A DNA stretch of 64,000 bases from Branchipolynoe longqiensis. Lineage: Eukaryota > Annelida > Polychaeta > Phyllodocida > Polynoidae. The notes below the pieces were generated by a model, which was given only the letters and a program-made list of their open reading frames with translations, was not told the origin of the DNA and ran no database searches. Both the position numbers and the translations under genes were made by a program. Location: contig CM059193.1 of NCBI GenBank assembly GCA_030323885.1, positions 75,461,040-75,525,039 on the forward strand, given 5' to 3'. Positions 10,441 to 20,429 of this stretch are shown one piece after another; position 1 is the first letter of the stretch; every line of letters starts with the position of its first letter.

Positions 10441-10641
10441 ACATGATATTACCACACACTCTGTCTAGGTCTGTCATCGACTGCGAATCATTCAATCAAT
10501 CAATTACCCCAATTCACACTATTCACTAGTGACCTAATAAAGCATCAGAACGAGGCTGAATACGCGATGGGTATTGGAAATGGCCATAACACACTGCTGT
10601 GTGCCCATGTGTATGAACTACTACAGAAATTAAAGGAGTAC

Positions 10642-11113
10642 AATTTGAAGATATTCCCTTTTGAAACTATCATAATCATTGTTGCATACCTTTTTTCTAT
10701 CTAGTGGTCAATTTCATGAAGATTGAGTGATGATCAGATGCATTTCAGTAGGCGATGTAAACAAAATCGCTCACCCTGGTTGCCAATCTTTTCTTAATTC
10801 AAAATTGCATAACTTTCTTAATATATATATATATTTTTATTTTTTATTTTAACCCTTTTTAAGCTTTTATTAATTTGTAATTACTAAGACTAGTTGTTTA
10901 ACTGTGTTACACAGATAACTATGCTGACAGTGTTGCACGATATATGATACCACCATAACTATGCAGAGTTGAAATTGACAGTCAAATTGTAGTTAAAGAA
11001 TGGAAAAATCCCCCCTGCAAGGATCACCTAATCTTCGTGAAAATTGGCCAATAGATAGAAAACAGGTATGCAAAGATGAATCTCGTAGTTTGAAAAATGA
11101 ATATCCTCAAATT
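10642..11113. repeat. Large imperfect inverted repeat
   Basis: The left arm (AATTTGAAGATATTC, GCATACCTTTTTTCTATCTA, TCAATTTCATGAAGATTGAG) is mirrored by the right arm (CTAATCTTCGTGAAAATTGG, CAATAGATAGAAAACAGGTA, GAATATCCTCAAATT). Arms are about 100 bases with an AT-rich centre. It is probably a foldback or MITE relic. No coding frame is present. Confidence 0.65.
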
Positions 11114-11269
11114 CGAGTGATTTCGAGAGGCTATGGTCGATGAAAAAGTATTTGCATCACTTTTCATACAGTGTCGCATCGCAGATGCATAGGTCGCCTC
11201 GGTCTGGTTTCAACATAGCCGCAGTGTGAATAGTATCAATACACTGCAGGTGGCACTCAACTTAGAGAC

Positions 11270-11530
11270 TCCTTTTGGCAACGGAAGTCACGTGTTATAA
11301 ACTAGCGCCGGAAGCTTGGCGCCGTCGTTGACTGGATGGATGGAGGGGGACGGATCTATGGGACTCGAAATGAGAGGAAGGGAAAGGGGAGTGTCATGGC
11401 TGTCTGGTGGTCGTCAGAGCCCCCGTTACTAAAGGCTCGACGTAGTGTCAGAGCAAGGACATGTAAAAAATAGCCGGCGATAATTGAATACTCTTACAGA
11501 AGGTATGTTTGTGGGATTTGGGATATATAT
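11270..11530 (+). other. CpG-rich patch with donor-like site; candidate untranslated exon or promoter
   Basis: CpG-rich, non-repetitive sequence (GCGCCGGAAGCTTGGCGCCG at 11305) ends with TTACAGAAGGTATGTTTGTG, where AAG/GTATGT resembles a splice donor. No ATG-initiated frame of useful length is present. Inference only. Confidence 0.2.
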
Positions 11531-11605
11531 ATTTATATAGCTGTAATGGAATGCATAGTAAATATATGTATACACTATGCATGTCATAAATATGTACTAT
11601 TTAAG

Positions 11606-11952
11606 ACAAGATGGGATGGTCAAATGAGTTGAGCATCCGTCTCCCATTGTGGAAGATCATGGGATCCGAACTCCCGGGCTTGAATCCTGGTCGAGTCAAA
11701 CCGATGACTTAAAAATTTAGACTTCTCATTTCCTAGCCAGGCACTCTGCATCATTAGGATTGGGCAAGGACTGATTGGCTCAGTGTCAATATAATGTGAC
11801 TGAATGGGATATCAGGTCATGGTGCCAGTGGCCAGGTCTCCCAGCCGGGCAGCACTATAAAGTTCCCATGAGTGTGCACTGTCACAAGTCAGTACTCGTC
11901 CTGATATAACCTTAGATGGTGCCAGGACATAACACTCCAACAACCAACCAAC
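11606..11952 (+). mobile_element. SINE-A, full length
   Basis: Head GATGGGATGGTCAAATGAGT with B box GGCTTGAATCCTGGTCGAGT, complete body, and tail ending CACTCCAACAACCAACCAAC. Confidence 0.85.
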
Positions 11953-12148
11953 GTACTACATAATTTATTATGTGGATAGAAATAATGACAGCCCCTTAAT
12001 GTTTCTCTCTAACCATCTTAACCTCCATGATATTTGCTGTGAAGCAGACATTCTCCCGTTCCCGCCTCCTCCACATCGTGAGCCAAGGGTCATTCTGCTC
12101 ACTTATGGAAGTATACTTATTTTATACGTTGGAAATGTTATATTCATA

Positions 12149-12487
12149 TGTAGTAGTCTGTACATGAGCCCTACTACCACGTGGTAGCGGCGGAGACTAC
12201 GCCGCACAACTAGGCAGTTACACTGAACTGCGCTAGGTGGCGGCAGGCTAGCCACCGGGTAGACCCTGACTGGGCTGCCCTCTACTGTGTGTGGCTACCT
12301 CACCCCCCCACCCACCTATAGAGGCAACGTGGGACCTGGCGAGTGAGGGGGCGGGTCAATTGACTGTGGATGCCGTGGAGAGCAGATAGGTTCAATAAAC
12401 CGAGTTGAAGCGTACTTACATTGGATCTTGGCATTCTTCCGTGTGTGCGTGGCAGTGTGTGGAGGGAGGCCGTGGGCCATCATTACA
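12149..12487 (+). mobile_element. Probable solo LTR
   Basis: The 339-bp segment begins TGTAGTAGTCTGTACATGAG and ends GCCATCATTACA, i.e. TG...CA termini. It is flanked on both sides by CATA (12145-12148 and 12488-12491), a 4-bp target duplication. An AATAAA signal at about 12394 fits an LTR R/U5 layout. The CTACCACGTGGTAGCGGCGG stretch contains a perfect CTACCACGTGGTAG palindrome. No gag or pol sequence adjoins it, so it would be a recombined solo LTR. Family (Gypsy or other) not determined. Confidence 0.55.
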
Positions 12488-12559
12488 CATATAATTAAAT
12501 AGGTGAGAATAATGCAATCCTAGTTGGTATAAAGAATGCTATGTACATCTATAATTATA

Positions 12560-12720
12560 TATGTGATGTAGGAGCATTATGCGAGTATAAAGAGCGGAAC
12601 GGAATTGTTATTAACATTGTCTAGTATTGCCACTGCACATTCTTCTCTGTGGGTGCTCCCCGCTCCCCCATCACATGACTGGTGGCGCCGCCACCGGTCC
12701 AATCCTCTCCAATGGACGCG
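12560..12720 (+). repeat. Repeat J copy
   Basis: The signature CATTATGCGAGTATAAAG is followed by GGAACGGAATTGTTATT and, about 100 bases on, a GGTGGCGCCGCCACCGG palindromic block. The same order recurs at 17745, 50848 (minus), 63372 and partly elsewhere, usually beside TA microsatellites. Confidence 0.55.
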
Positions 12721-12839
12721 CCACACTCACTCGCACCCGATGATTTTGTGTTGATTAGATGTTATTATGTGTTATTAAGTGTGTTTACCATTATGGCTAA
12801 TTAGGTACTAACAGCTTCTAATGAATATTTAGATTGAAA

Positions 12840-13113
12840 CATGCAGGAGGACTACTTGGCTAGAGTAGTCACTTCCTATATGGGATGTGATGGGTTCGAA
12901 CCGCGGCCGAGGCAAAACACAAGAATGACAATAGTGATACTTGTCACTGCCCTTCCTGGTGTTAGGCGTTACTTGGAAACGAGGGCAAGGACAGGCTGGA
13001 TCAGTGTCAGGATAATGTGTCTGAGTGGGATATCAGTGCCTTGGTGCCGCCGACATGGTACTTCAGTGGGGCAGCCCTGTAAAATCGTCATGAACGAGGA
13101 GTGTCAGAAGCCG
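12840..13113 (+). mobile_element. SINE-A, diverged, tail missing
   Basis: GATGGGTTCGAACCGCGGCC is the B-box region. CAGTGTCAGGATAATGTGTC, GAGTGGGATATCAGTGCC and CAGTGGGGCAGCC mark the body. A 157-codon frame at 12841-13314 runs through this SINE and is not a gene. Confidence 0.7.
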
Positions 13114-13498
13114 GCGCACGATATTAGTTTAAATAATTATAGGATGCGAAGTCTAATTGTGCGCAACTATAAATGGCTATTATATGCTAATATTGTTCTA
13201 TTTTGTTATTTATCCATTGAATATGGTACTTCGGAATGGTGTGGACTGCCACTATTGGGAAGTCTCCCTGTCATCTTACAAATCAATCGCTACAAACTAA
13301 CAATAAATACCTAAACATGTACATCTAAATGAGTTACCACTCTAACAGTTATAACGGGCAAGATACACGCCAAGTTAGGAAATTATATGATGTACACAAA
13401 TATATATTATGGAATATAACTGAACATGTATGAGATAACCAAGGCTGTATTGTGATTAGGGCAAGGGTTTCGCAGTATTAACAACACACGGATCCATA

Positions 13499-13500
<2 letters not shown>
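13114..13500. other. Unassigned AT-rich spacer
   Basis: No family recognised. Confidence 0.35.

Positions 13501-13545
<45 letters not shown>
13501..13545. repeat. (AT)n microsatellite
   Basis: About 22 uninterrupted AT dinucleotides. Confidence 0.95.
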
Positions 13546-13547
<2 letters not shown>

Positions 13548-13674
13548 GAAGATCATATTTCAGGGTTTACGATCATTGCAACAACATACATGAATGTGGA
13601 ACAAATCCATTTCCTCTCTGGATAATACAGCAGATATAGCGACAGAAGAAATCAACAGGAACAGATTACGCTGT

Positions 13675-13912
13675 GTCGGTGTTTGTGTGTGCCTGTGTTT
13701 GTGTCCCTGTGTATGTCTGTGCCTGTGTCTGTGTGTGCATCTGTTTGTGTGTGCCCGTCTCTGTGTGTGCCTGTCTCTGTTTGTGCTTGAGTCTGTATAT
13801 GCCTGCCTATGTGTGTCCATGTGTCTGTGTTTGTGTGCGCCAGTATTTGTATGTGCATGTGTTTGTGTGTGTCTGTGTTTGTATGTGCTCGTGTTTGTAT
13901 GTGCCTGTGCGT
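13675..13912. repeat. TG-rich cryptic minisatellite
   Basis: Degenerate GTGTGTGCCTGTGTTTGTGT repeats with roughly 6- and 12-base spacing. Both strands stay open (122 and 86 codons, Cys/Val/Leu-rich or Thr/His-rich), an artefact of the period being a multiple of three. Confidence 0.88.
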
Positions 13913-14079
13913 GGTTTGCTAAACTGTACGGTGACAGGCTAGATCTGCTGGTTATGCATTAGTTGAACATCCCACCAGCGATGTATCTTGATAAAACGAC
14001 GATAACCTGATAAGGATAGCGTAGCAAGCCACGCCCACCATCACAATACAGACAGCTACCCAGTCGGGATAGCATCCTT

Positions 14080-14509
14080 CCGTCCCCCAACCCCTATCCC
14101 TCGCCCCTCGCCCCCTTCCGACTTCCCCCTCCCTCTTTCCCCCTCCCTTCTCCTCTATCCTCCTTCCCCATCCCTCCCAATCCCTCCTTCCCCCTGCATC
14201 CCCCCTTCCTCCCCATTGTCCATCTCCCTGCCATACCCCATTTGCCTACTCTCTTTCTCACCTACAACCCCCCTCCCTTCTCCGCACCCCCACCCCCCAA
14301 TGCCTTCCTCTTCTCCACCCCCTCCTTAATCCCTCCTCCCCCTCCCTCCCACTCCCTCCTCCCCTCTCCCTCTTCCCACCTCCCTACTCTCTCCTCCTAC
14401 ACCCTCCCCGTGCCCCTGTCCCACTCCCCATCCCCAACCCCCTCCCCCTTTCCCTACCCCATCCCCTACCCTATCCCCATTTCTCCTTCTTCTTCCCTCC
14501 CCTACCCAG
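14080..14509. repeat. Pyrimidine tract, block 1
   Basis: Almost pure C/T sequence built from CCCTCCC and CTCCC words over 430 bases, with a few A. The proline/serine-rich frame here is low complexity. Confidence 0.88.
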
Positions 14510-14552
14510 CGCTGATATGACCTTAATTATTGCTAGGACGTAAAACAAACAT
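14510..14552 (+). mobile_element. SINE-A tail-only fragment
   Basis: GCTGATATGACCTTAATTAT and TGCTAGGACGTAAAAC are the terminal 40 bases of SINE-A with no body. It separates two pyrimidine blocks. Confidence 0.7.
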
Positions 14553-14574
14553 ACACACTACAAAACAAAAACAT

Positions 14575-14915
14575 CCTTTCCTGACTACTACCCATCCTCC
14601 TATACCCTTCCAATGTCCGCCCCTCTTCTGTCCTCGCTCCTCCCTCCCCTGCCCCCCCCCCCCCCCCCCCACCACCACCTATCGTACGGCTTCCCCCGTC
14701 CTCCTAACCCCTGTCCCTCCCATTACCCATCCGCCCTCCCTAGACAGGCTTCCAACCCATACCTCCGCCCTCCCTAGACAGGCTTCCAACCCATACCTCC
14801 ACCCTCCCGCTCCCACCTTCCTCCTCCCTTCTCTGCACCCTCTCGCTACCTCCTCCCCATTCCCTCCCCCCCCCCCCCCCCCCCAAGACACTCTCCTTCC
14901 TCTCCCTCTCCCGCC
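14575..14915. repeat. Pyrimidine tract, block 2
   Basis: C/T-rich, with C14-18 runs at about 14654 and 14866. It contains a tandem duplication of about 36 bases (CCTAGACAGGCTTCCAACCC at about 14738 and 14774). Confidence 0.88.
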
Positions 14916-14917
14916 TA

Positions 14918-15240
14918 CCGGGCGCGGTGGCCGAATCAGTAGAGCCGAGGCCTCCCACGTGGGAGATCGGGAGGTCGATTCCCGCTCGAGTCAAACCAAT
15001 GGCTTGCACAATTGGTCCTTGTCGCTTCCTAGCCTAGCGTCCGGCATTAATAGGATAACGCAAGGACCGGTTAGTTTGGTGTCAGGGTAATGACTGAATG
15101 GGATATCGTGTCACGGTGCTTGTGGCCTGTTCTCCCAGTATGGCATCCCATTAAAGTCACCATGAGTGTGCACTGTCCCAACTCGTTACCCGTCCCGATA
15201 TGACATTAGATGTTGCCACTATGTAAAATTCCATCAAACA
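14918..15240 (+). mobile_element. SINE-A, alternative head type
   Basis: The head starts CCGGGCGCGGTGGCCGAATC with B box GGTCGATTCCCGCTCGAGTC. The body and tail match SINE-A. It lies within the pyrimidine-rich region. Confidence 0.85.
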
Positions 15241-15570
15241 AAAACTCCCCCGCCCACCCTCTCATTCCGCCCCTCCCCCCGCACATAGCCATATTCTCCC
15301 CATCCCACCTCCCTCCCATACCCTCGCTCTCTCCCCTCAACTCCCTCCCATACCCTCTCTCTCTCCCCCCACCTCCCTCCCATGCCCCTCCTCATTCCGC
15401 CCACCTCCCGCTCATAGCCAAATTCTCCCCCTCCACCTCGCTCCCATACCCCTCCTCTCGCCCCTCCATCCCTCCCATACCCCTCTTATCACCCCCCCCC
15501 CCCTCCCTCCGCCCCCCCCCCGTCCATACTCCCTCCGCCCCCCCCCCCCCCCGCCACTTCTCTGGTGTCT
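15241..15570. repeat. Pyrimidine tract, block 3
   Basis: C/T-rich with repeated CTCCCATACCC words and C9-12 runs near 15490-15550. Open frames here are compositional. Confidence 0.88.
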
Positions 15571-16132
15571 GGTGACACGCGCGCGATGGAGAGGCAGCTC
15601 TTGTCTGATGAGAGTGTATTTGATGGAAGGTTAGAGGTGTTGTTGGCTGTCGCCATGGGATATCCATGTTGAGAGGTGTGAGTGTGTGTGTGTGTGTGTG
15701 TGGAGGCGTGAAAGGACATTTCAGAAACCAGCACCAGCAACTTTCAAGACTACTCCATAGACAGTCAACTTTAAAAAAAAAACCAACATCCTGCATTCCA
15801 TTCATTAATTAAGCAGGAGAAATTTGAATTGAAAAACAAAATGGCTTTCCTCATTCCACCACCCTTACCATCTACCCTGGTTATGTCAAGCACCCGGCTA
15901 GGTGGTGTCAAGTATCCATTTTAGAAGTGATTTGTTTTACTTGGCTGGGGTTAATTCCCATAAACTGCTCCCGTAGGAAGCAAACACTGAATCAATTTGG
16001 CTGTACCATCTTAGGATGTTATCTAGGCGTAAGTCAACATAGACGTGTCATTCACTATGGGTTTTTTTTTCCGTAAGTGAAAACAATTCGTCTAAATTGA
16101 GATATTCTGGAGAAATTGGGCACTTCCCTAAA
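15571..16132. other. Unassigned; short (TG)n
   Basis: A TG run lies at 15679-15701. No other family was recognised. Confidence 0.35.
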
Positions 16133-16407
16133 GGCCCGGTCACACTGTGCCATATTGCATCAGCGTATGCCAATGTATGTGATTTTGCACCAACCTGTTG
16201 GTGTATGCTGGTGTACACTGGGGTATGCTGGGACAAGTTATGGGTATGTTTGGTATAAGTAATATTCGTTAACAGCCCACTGGTGTATGCTGAGACAAGT
16301 TATGGGTACGTTTGGAATAAGTAGTATTTTTGAGCATGTTCAAAATTCCTGCTGTATGACAGCGTGTGTCACATACATCGGCATACATGTATGCATTGTG
16401 ACAGGGC
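16133..16407. mobile_element. Foldback element FB1
   Basis: The left end is GGCCCGGTCACACTGTGCCA. The right end, ATGCATTGTGACAGGGCG, reverse-complements to CGCCCTGTCACAATGCAT. The interior iterates TGGTGTATGC-like words and contains a tandem duplication (GACAAGTTATGGGTATGTTT and GACAAGTTATGGGTACGTTT). 16326-16343 carries TTTTTGAGCATGTTCAAAAT, the core motif shared with FB2 and FB4. Non-coding. Confidence 0.65.
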
Positions 16408-16463
16408 GTTAACCTGGAAACGAAATGTAGAAGAAGATTTCCACCACCAGCCTACCCTCTGAT

Positions 16464-16778
16464 TGGTTGCTTGTTGTAGGTTTACATCCTTGTAATATCT
16501 AAGGTCATATCAGTATGGTCACTGACTTATAACAGTGCGCACTTATGTCAACTTTATAGTGCTTCCCCACTGGGAGACCAGGCCACCAGTACAATGACCT
16601 GATATCCCACTCAGTCACATTATCCTGACACTGAGCAAACCAGCCAATTACCTGGCTAGGAAGTGACAATTATCAATTTGACGGCATTGGAATCACTTGA
16701 CAAGGGTTTGAAACTGTGGGTTCAGATCACACGATCCACCGAAACGGGAGACAAATGCTCAACTCATTTGGCCAGCCC
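16464..16778 (-). mobile_element. SINE-A
   Basis: Tail, body and head are all present on the minus strand. The plus strand shows CACTGGGAGACCAGGCCACC and CTGATATCCCACTCAGTCAC. Confidence 0.82.
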
Positions 16779-16889
16779 CTGTGATGACATTAGCAACAAC
16801 TAAGTACTGTGAGCAGCAGTCTGCTCTATAAAAATAAACAGAGTTCATATCACGATCTCGCCTTCGGGGAACTCCTGTTGGGAACTCAT

Positions 16890-17217
16890 GTTGTGGGATT
16901 GAGAGGCGGGGTGTACCGCATGTGGTACACCCCGCCCCTCACCCGTGATGGTGTTGGTAAACCTATCGATCCTGCTCAGTGGACCCATTTGCAGTTTGGA
17001 GTATTTGGTTCATCATAGGCCATGCTATGTGCCACCCTATCTGTCAGAAAGTGCATATGAAAGACCCCTTGCTGCTTATCAGAAAGAGAAGCATATGTGG
17101 CGGCAGCAGCAGGTTTCCTTCAAAGAAATATGTCAGAATGACCATATGTTTGACGTCCAATAGCCAATGATACAAAAATCAATGTGTGATAGAGGCGTTG
17201 TTAAAGAAAGCAAGCTT
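16890..17217 (+). mobile_element. SINE-V with altered head
   Basis: From 16960 it follows SINE-V: CTATCGATCCTGCTCAGTGG, CCATTTGCAGTTTGGAG, ATCAGAAAGAGAAGCATATG, AGGTTTCCTTCAAAGAAATA and TTTGACGTCCAATAGCC. It ends GTTGTTAAAGAAAGC rather than the usual GTTAAATAAAAC. The head carries a perfect hairpin (16905-16936). Confidence 0.72.
16905..16936. repeat. Perfect 13-bp hairpin, 6-base loop
   Basis: GGCGGGGTGTACC, loop GCATGT, GGTACACCCCGCC. It lies in the SINE-V head where the A-box region is expected, and the other SINE-V copies lack it. Confidence 0.9.
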
Positions 17218-17514
17218 TACTTTTTGTTGTGCCTGTTGTGGGTACTACTGGCTCACTGCACATGCCTAGTGAAAAGCTTCACCATTGCAGGACGTGAAGT
17301 TCAACAGGCGGCCACTGCGACCCTTTACACAATTCTCCAGAGCCTCGATGTGACCTTTCCAGTAGGTCACATGTTTTATCGATGTCATCCTTTTGACAAT
17401 TTCTTTTCTTTTGAAAAATGGCGTTTCTCTATGCATAACTTCCCTGATAGTCTAGTCTGCAAGTGTATAATCACTGGTGTGTCTCACAACCCCCCGCCAT
17501 CCATATGCCCCAAG
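17218..17514. other. Unassigned spacer
   Basis: An open frame continues from the SINE-V tail but shows no recognisable domain. Confidence 0.3.
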
Positions 17515-17744
17515 AATATATATATATACATATATATATATATTATGTAACATACGTATTATATAAGATATATATTATATATCTTGAATATATTACATAT
17601 ATTACATATATTGTATATCGTTTATGTACTCTATATAGCATAAAATATATATGATATATTATATATAGGATATATATTATATATAGCATACACGGTATAT
17701 ATAGTGTATATAATATATGTTATATATACATACTATATATAGCG
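17515..17744. repeat. AT-rich TATATA/CATA repeats
   Basis: Imperfect TATATAGCATA-type repeats, related in composition to 19020-19200. Confidence 0.8.
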
Positions 17745-17890
17745 TATGTGATGTATAAACACTATGTGAGTATAAAGGCATGGAAGGGAATTATATGGGT
17801 ATTTGCTCCTTTATTACTGATTGGGTGCCTTACTGGATATATGCCCCCCTCACGTGACCGGTGGCGCTATACTGTGCCATTCGCGCCCCA
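17745..17890 (+). repeat. Repeat J copy
   Basis: ACTATGTGAGTATAAAGGCA, GGAAGGGAATTATATG and CGTGACCGGTGGCGCTA follow in the same order as at 12560. Confidence 0.5.
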
Positions 17891-18490
17891 AATTTATAGT
17901 ATATATAGTTTATATTATACATAGGCTGCATGATTTATGAGATTAGAATAGATAGGTGGATAATTATCTATCTGATTCAACCCCCAGTTAACTTGGGGAG
18001 ACACATGCTATATTGTGAGGCGTTATATTATTTACAGCGGCTCTCTCCTGCAGGGCTCTGCCAGGCTGCTATATATTGGATGATGAGCCCATGACTCGCC
18101 CGCCTCACCTCCTATTAAACCTAAGCATTGAATTATCTGATCTGTTTTCTCTTATCTTGTTCTGTACCTGTCATTCATTTAGAGGTTTTGCTTATTTTCT
18201 TGTAATTGTCTATCTATGTTGTTTTAGCTTTGTTTAGTGTGTAGCGGCAATTGTCATTAGGACTGGAAAACCGGTGCATTAGCACTGACAACATTCTTAT
18301 TTAGAGGAATAAAACACTCCGCAATATACAATCTGCGAGCATAATCCATGCGGACAGCACCACTGAGCATCTTCCTTATAGATTAGCAGTATACACATCT
18401 TATGGGGCGTGACATATACAGCCATAATGCTCGGCTATAATACCAATATTATATATAGCACTTGCATACCCCCACCGTCCATCTCGCTGC
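17891..18490. other. Unassigned spacer
   Basis: No repeat family or coding signal was recognised. Confidence 0.35.
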
Positions 18491-18813
18491 ATTTTGTTTT
18501 TTTGTTTTTTGGTCCATTAGTTGTTTAAGCAGGGGAAATGTTAGGCATAGACAACTGGTCTTCCTCATTCCACTGCTGGTCGATAGAAAGCCCGAGCCTA
18601 CACTTTTACCGACCCAAGGGATTTTGAACCTCCCACACCACATAGACATGGTATGAGAGCAACCGGCCTTTGATGACGCTGTAAGTTATACACAGCGGTG
18701 GAAATCAAAATTGGCAGAGCTGGGGGCACGGGGAATCGAACCACCGACCCTCAGATTAGGAGTCTGACCTAGAAAAAAGTCAGACACTCTAACCACTCCG
18801 CCACAGAGAATGC
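18491..18813 (-). mobile_element. SINE-B, full length
   Basis: On the minus strand the tRNA-like head is TGGCGGAGTGGTTAGAGTGT, then GTCTGACTTTTTTCTAGG, GTCAGACTCCTAATCTGAGG and the B box GGTGGTTCGATTCCCCGTG. The segment CAGACTCCTAATCTG looks like a tRNA-Arg(CCT) anticodon arm, preceded by an extra hairpin-forming insert. The body includes TACCATGTCTATGTGGTGTG and TCCCTTGGGTCGGTAAAAGT. It ends CTGCTTAAACAACTAATGGA plus an A-rich tail. Confidence 0.8.
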
Positions 18814-18867
18814 CTCTGTATATGACGCATACATTTGTTAGGCTGCATCCATCAGGTTTATTCCCCA

Positions 18868-19019
18868 TATAACATATGTGATGTATTACACATTATGCGA
18901 GTATAAATGCAAGGGTAACATTTACCTCCTATATTTCCTCCATGCGCATTGGTGGAGTACCCAGCTGTTGGGTAAATTGCCGGGAGGGCGCCTCCCTTGC
19001 GTCACACACTGGAGGAAAT
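18868..19019 (+). repeat. Repeat J-like copy
   Basis: TTACACATTATGCGAGTATA opens it as in other J copies. The distal part holds a GGGAGGGCGCCTCCC palindrome instead of the GGTGGCGCC block. Confidence 0.4.
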
Positions 19020-19200
19020 GTTACATATACATCATATATATAACATATATAGCATATATAGCATAATATATCATATATATCATATATAGCATATATCATA
19101 TATATCATAATATAGCATACATCACATATAACATAATATAGCATATATAGCATATGTAACATATATAGCATATATAGCATATATAGCATATATAGCATTT
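19020..19200. repeat. TATATAGCATA tandem repeat
   Basis: About 15 iterations of a CATATATAG-type decamer with variants, frames open on the minus strand as Met/Leu/Tyr repeats. Confidence 0.88.
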
Positions 19201-19424
19201 ATACACATAATCCTTAGTTAAACCCCAGCCAGCCATACCACTTTGTTCCCATGTAGCCATCATGGGGATTGCCTGGATTGACTGGATTCCTGGATAAATG
19301 AGAACAATATTATGAATTGAAGGAACTTATTTCATGGAGGAGTGTTCTGATAGTGATGTATCCGGATTAAAAGTGGATGGTGATGAATAATGATTAACCT
19401 GCATAGGTCTATTTAATTAGGGCA
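19201..19424. other. Unassigned spacer
   Basis: No family recognised. Confidence 0.3.
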
Positions 19425-19530
19425 AGCATGTCACAACTCTGACACCATAGGGTTCAGCGGCAATGGCCTATTAAATTGATCCAGTATGTTCTTCTGTGAA
19501 GCAACAAATGCTAAATAAGAACACCAATAG
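19425..19530 (+). mobile_element. MITE-4 internal fragment
   Basis: CTGACACCATAGGGTTCAGC and CTATTAAATTGATCCAGTAT match the middle of MITE-4. Both ends are absent. Confidence 0.5.
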
Positions 19531-19567
19531 CTAACTTAGATAATGTATGTACAATCATATCTAGGTA

Positions 19568-20007
19568 CAGTACAACCCCATTAAGCCAAGCTTGGTTAAA
19601 ACAAAAGATCGGTTAATCCAAACTTTTTTCGGCGGCCTGGCAAAATACTACCATTTATCATTTAAACAGGTTGGTTAAATCAAAGTTGGTTAATCCAAAT
19701 TATCGGTTAATGCAAACAACATTTTTATATGATACATTTTTATATGATAAATGGTAGTATTTTGCCGGACTGCCGAAAAAAAGTTTGGATTAAACGATCG
19801 TTTGGTTTATATAACGGAGTTCTTCTGTATAAACATAACAAACAATAATCAAAGTGTACACATACATTGTATATTACATTCATAATGCACCCACGTTTTT
19901 GCTAAAGCCAAGTCAAAGTCGAAGCCAAAGCTCGGTTAAACCAATGATCGGTTAATCCAAACAAATGTCTAGGGTACCTTCAAGTTTGGTTTAATGGGGT
20001 TATACTG
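19568..20007 (-). mobile_element. MITE-3 composite, inverted orientation
   Basis: It starts CAGTACAACCCCATTAAGCC after TA and ends GGTTTAATGGGGTTATACTG before TA. The left portion forms a nearly complete smaller element with inner mirror blocks GGCAAAATACTACCATTTAT and ATAAATGGTAGTATTTTGCC. The right portion is a half element without its own internal mirror. CAGTA ends and a TA duplication are typical of Tc1/mariner-pogo MITEs. Same layout at 49684 and 61673. Confidence 0.8.
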
Positions 20008-20197
20008 TAATTGTTTTTATTTAGGAAACTTGATGCTTTCTTTGGATTAGGGAGCTTCTTTTTAGATTGGTAGTGATAGCGTTTGTTGTAGTTGGTTTGT
20101 TAAGACAATGCTGCTCAACCTTTCCTCTTTGGTTTCAATTTCATATAACTTTAAAATTGTTTCAATTGAGAGCTAAGCAATCTTGCATTCAGATGTT

Positions 20198-20425
20198 TTA
20201 AAGCTGTATAATCCGGTGAAAGAATCAAATGATCCAACCAGAAACTCTTATCTAGATTTGATCCTACATATGCAGCTTATTCAACTTCTATTGTTGCAGG
20301 GAAGTAACATACAATAAGCCTGATTAATATAGCATGCTGCTGTTGAAGCCTATGGTGCCAGAATTCTGATGTGCTTGCCAATATTAACTTGGCAGATTTT
20401 CACTTCAAATACATCTCCAAAGATA
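20198..20425 (-). mobile_element. MITE-4 fragment, diverged
   Basis: It starts TTAAAGCTGTATAATCCGGT and contains CTTATCTAGATTTGAT and GTTGAAGCCTATGGTGCCAG, as in inverted MITE-4 copies. The opposite TTAA end is not clear. Confidence 0.5.
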
Positions 20426-20429
20426 GTGT

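Noticed and set aside
12841..13314. 157-codon plus-strand frame
   Set aside because: Most of it is a diverged SINE-A. No protein motifs.
14530..15090. 186-codon plus-strand frame
   Set aside because: It runs through a pyrimidine tract and a SINE-A head.
15790..15900. Possible SINE-B tail (TTAAGCAGGAGAAATTT, CCTCATTCCACC)
   Set aside because: The match is too short and broken to separate from chance.
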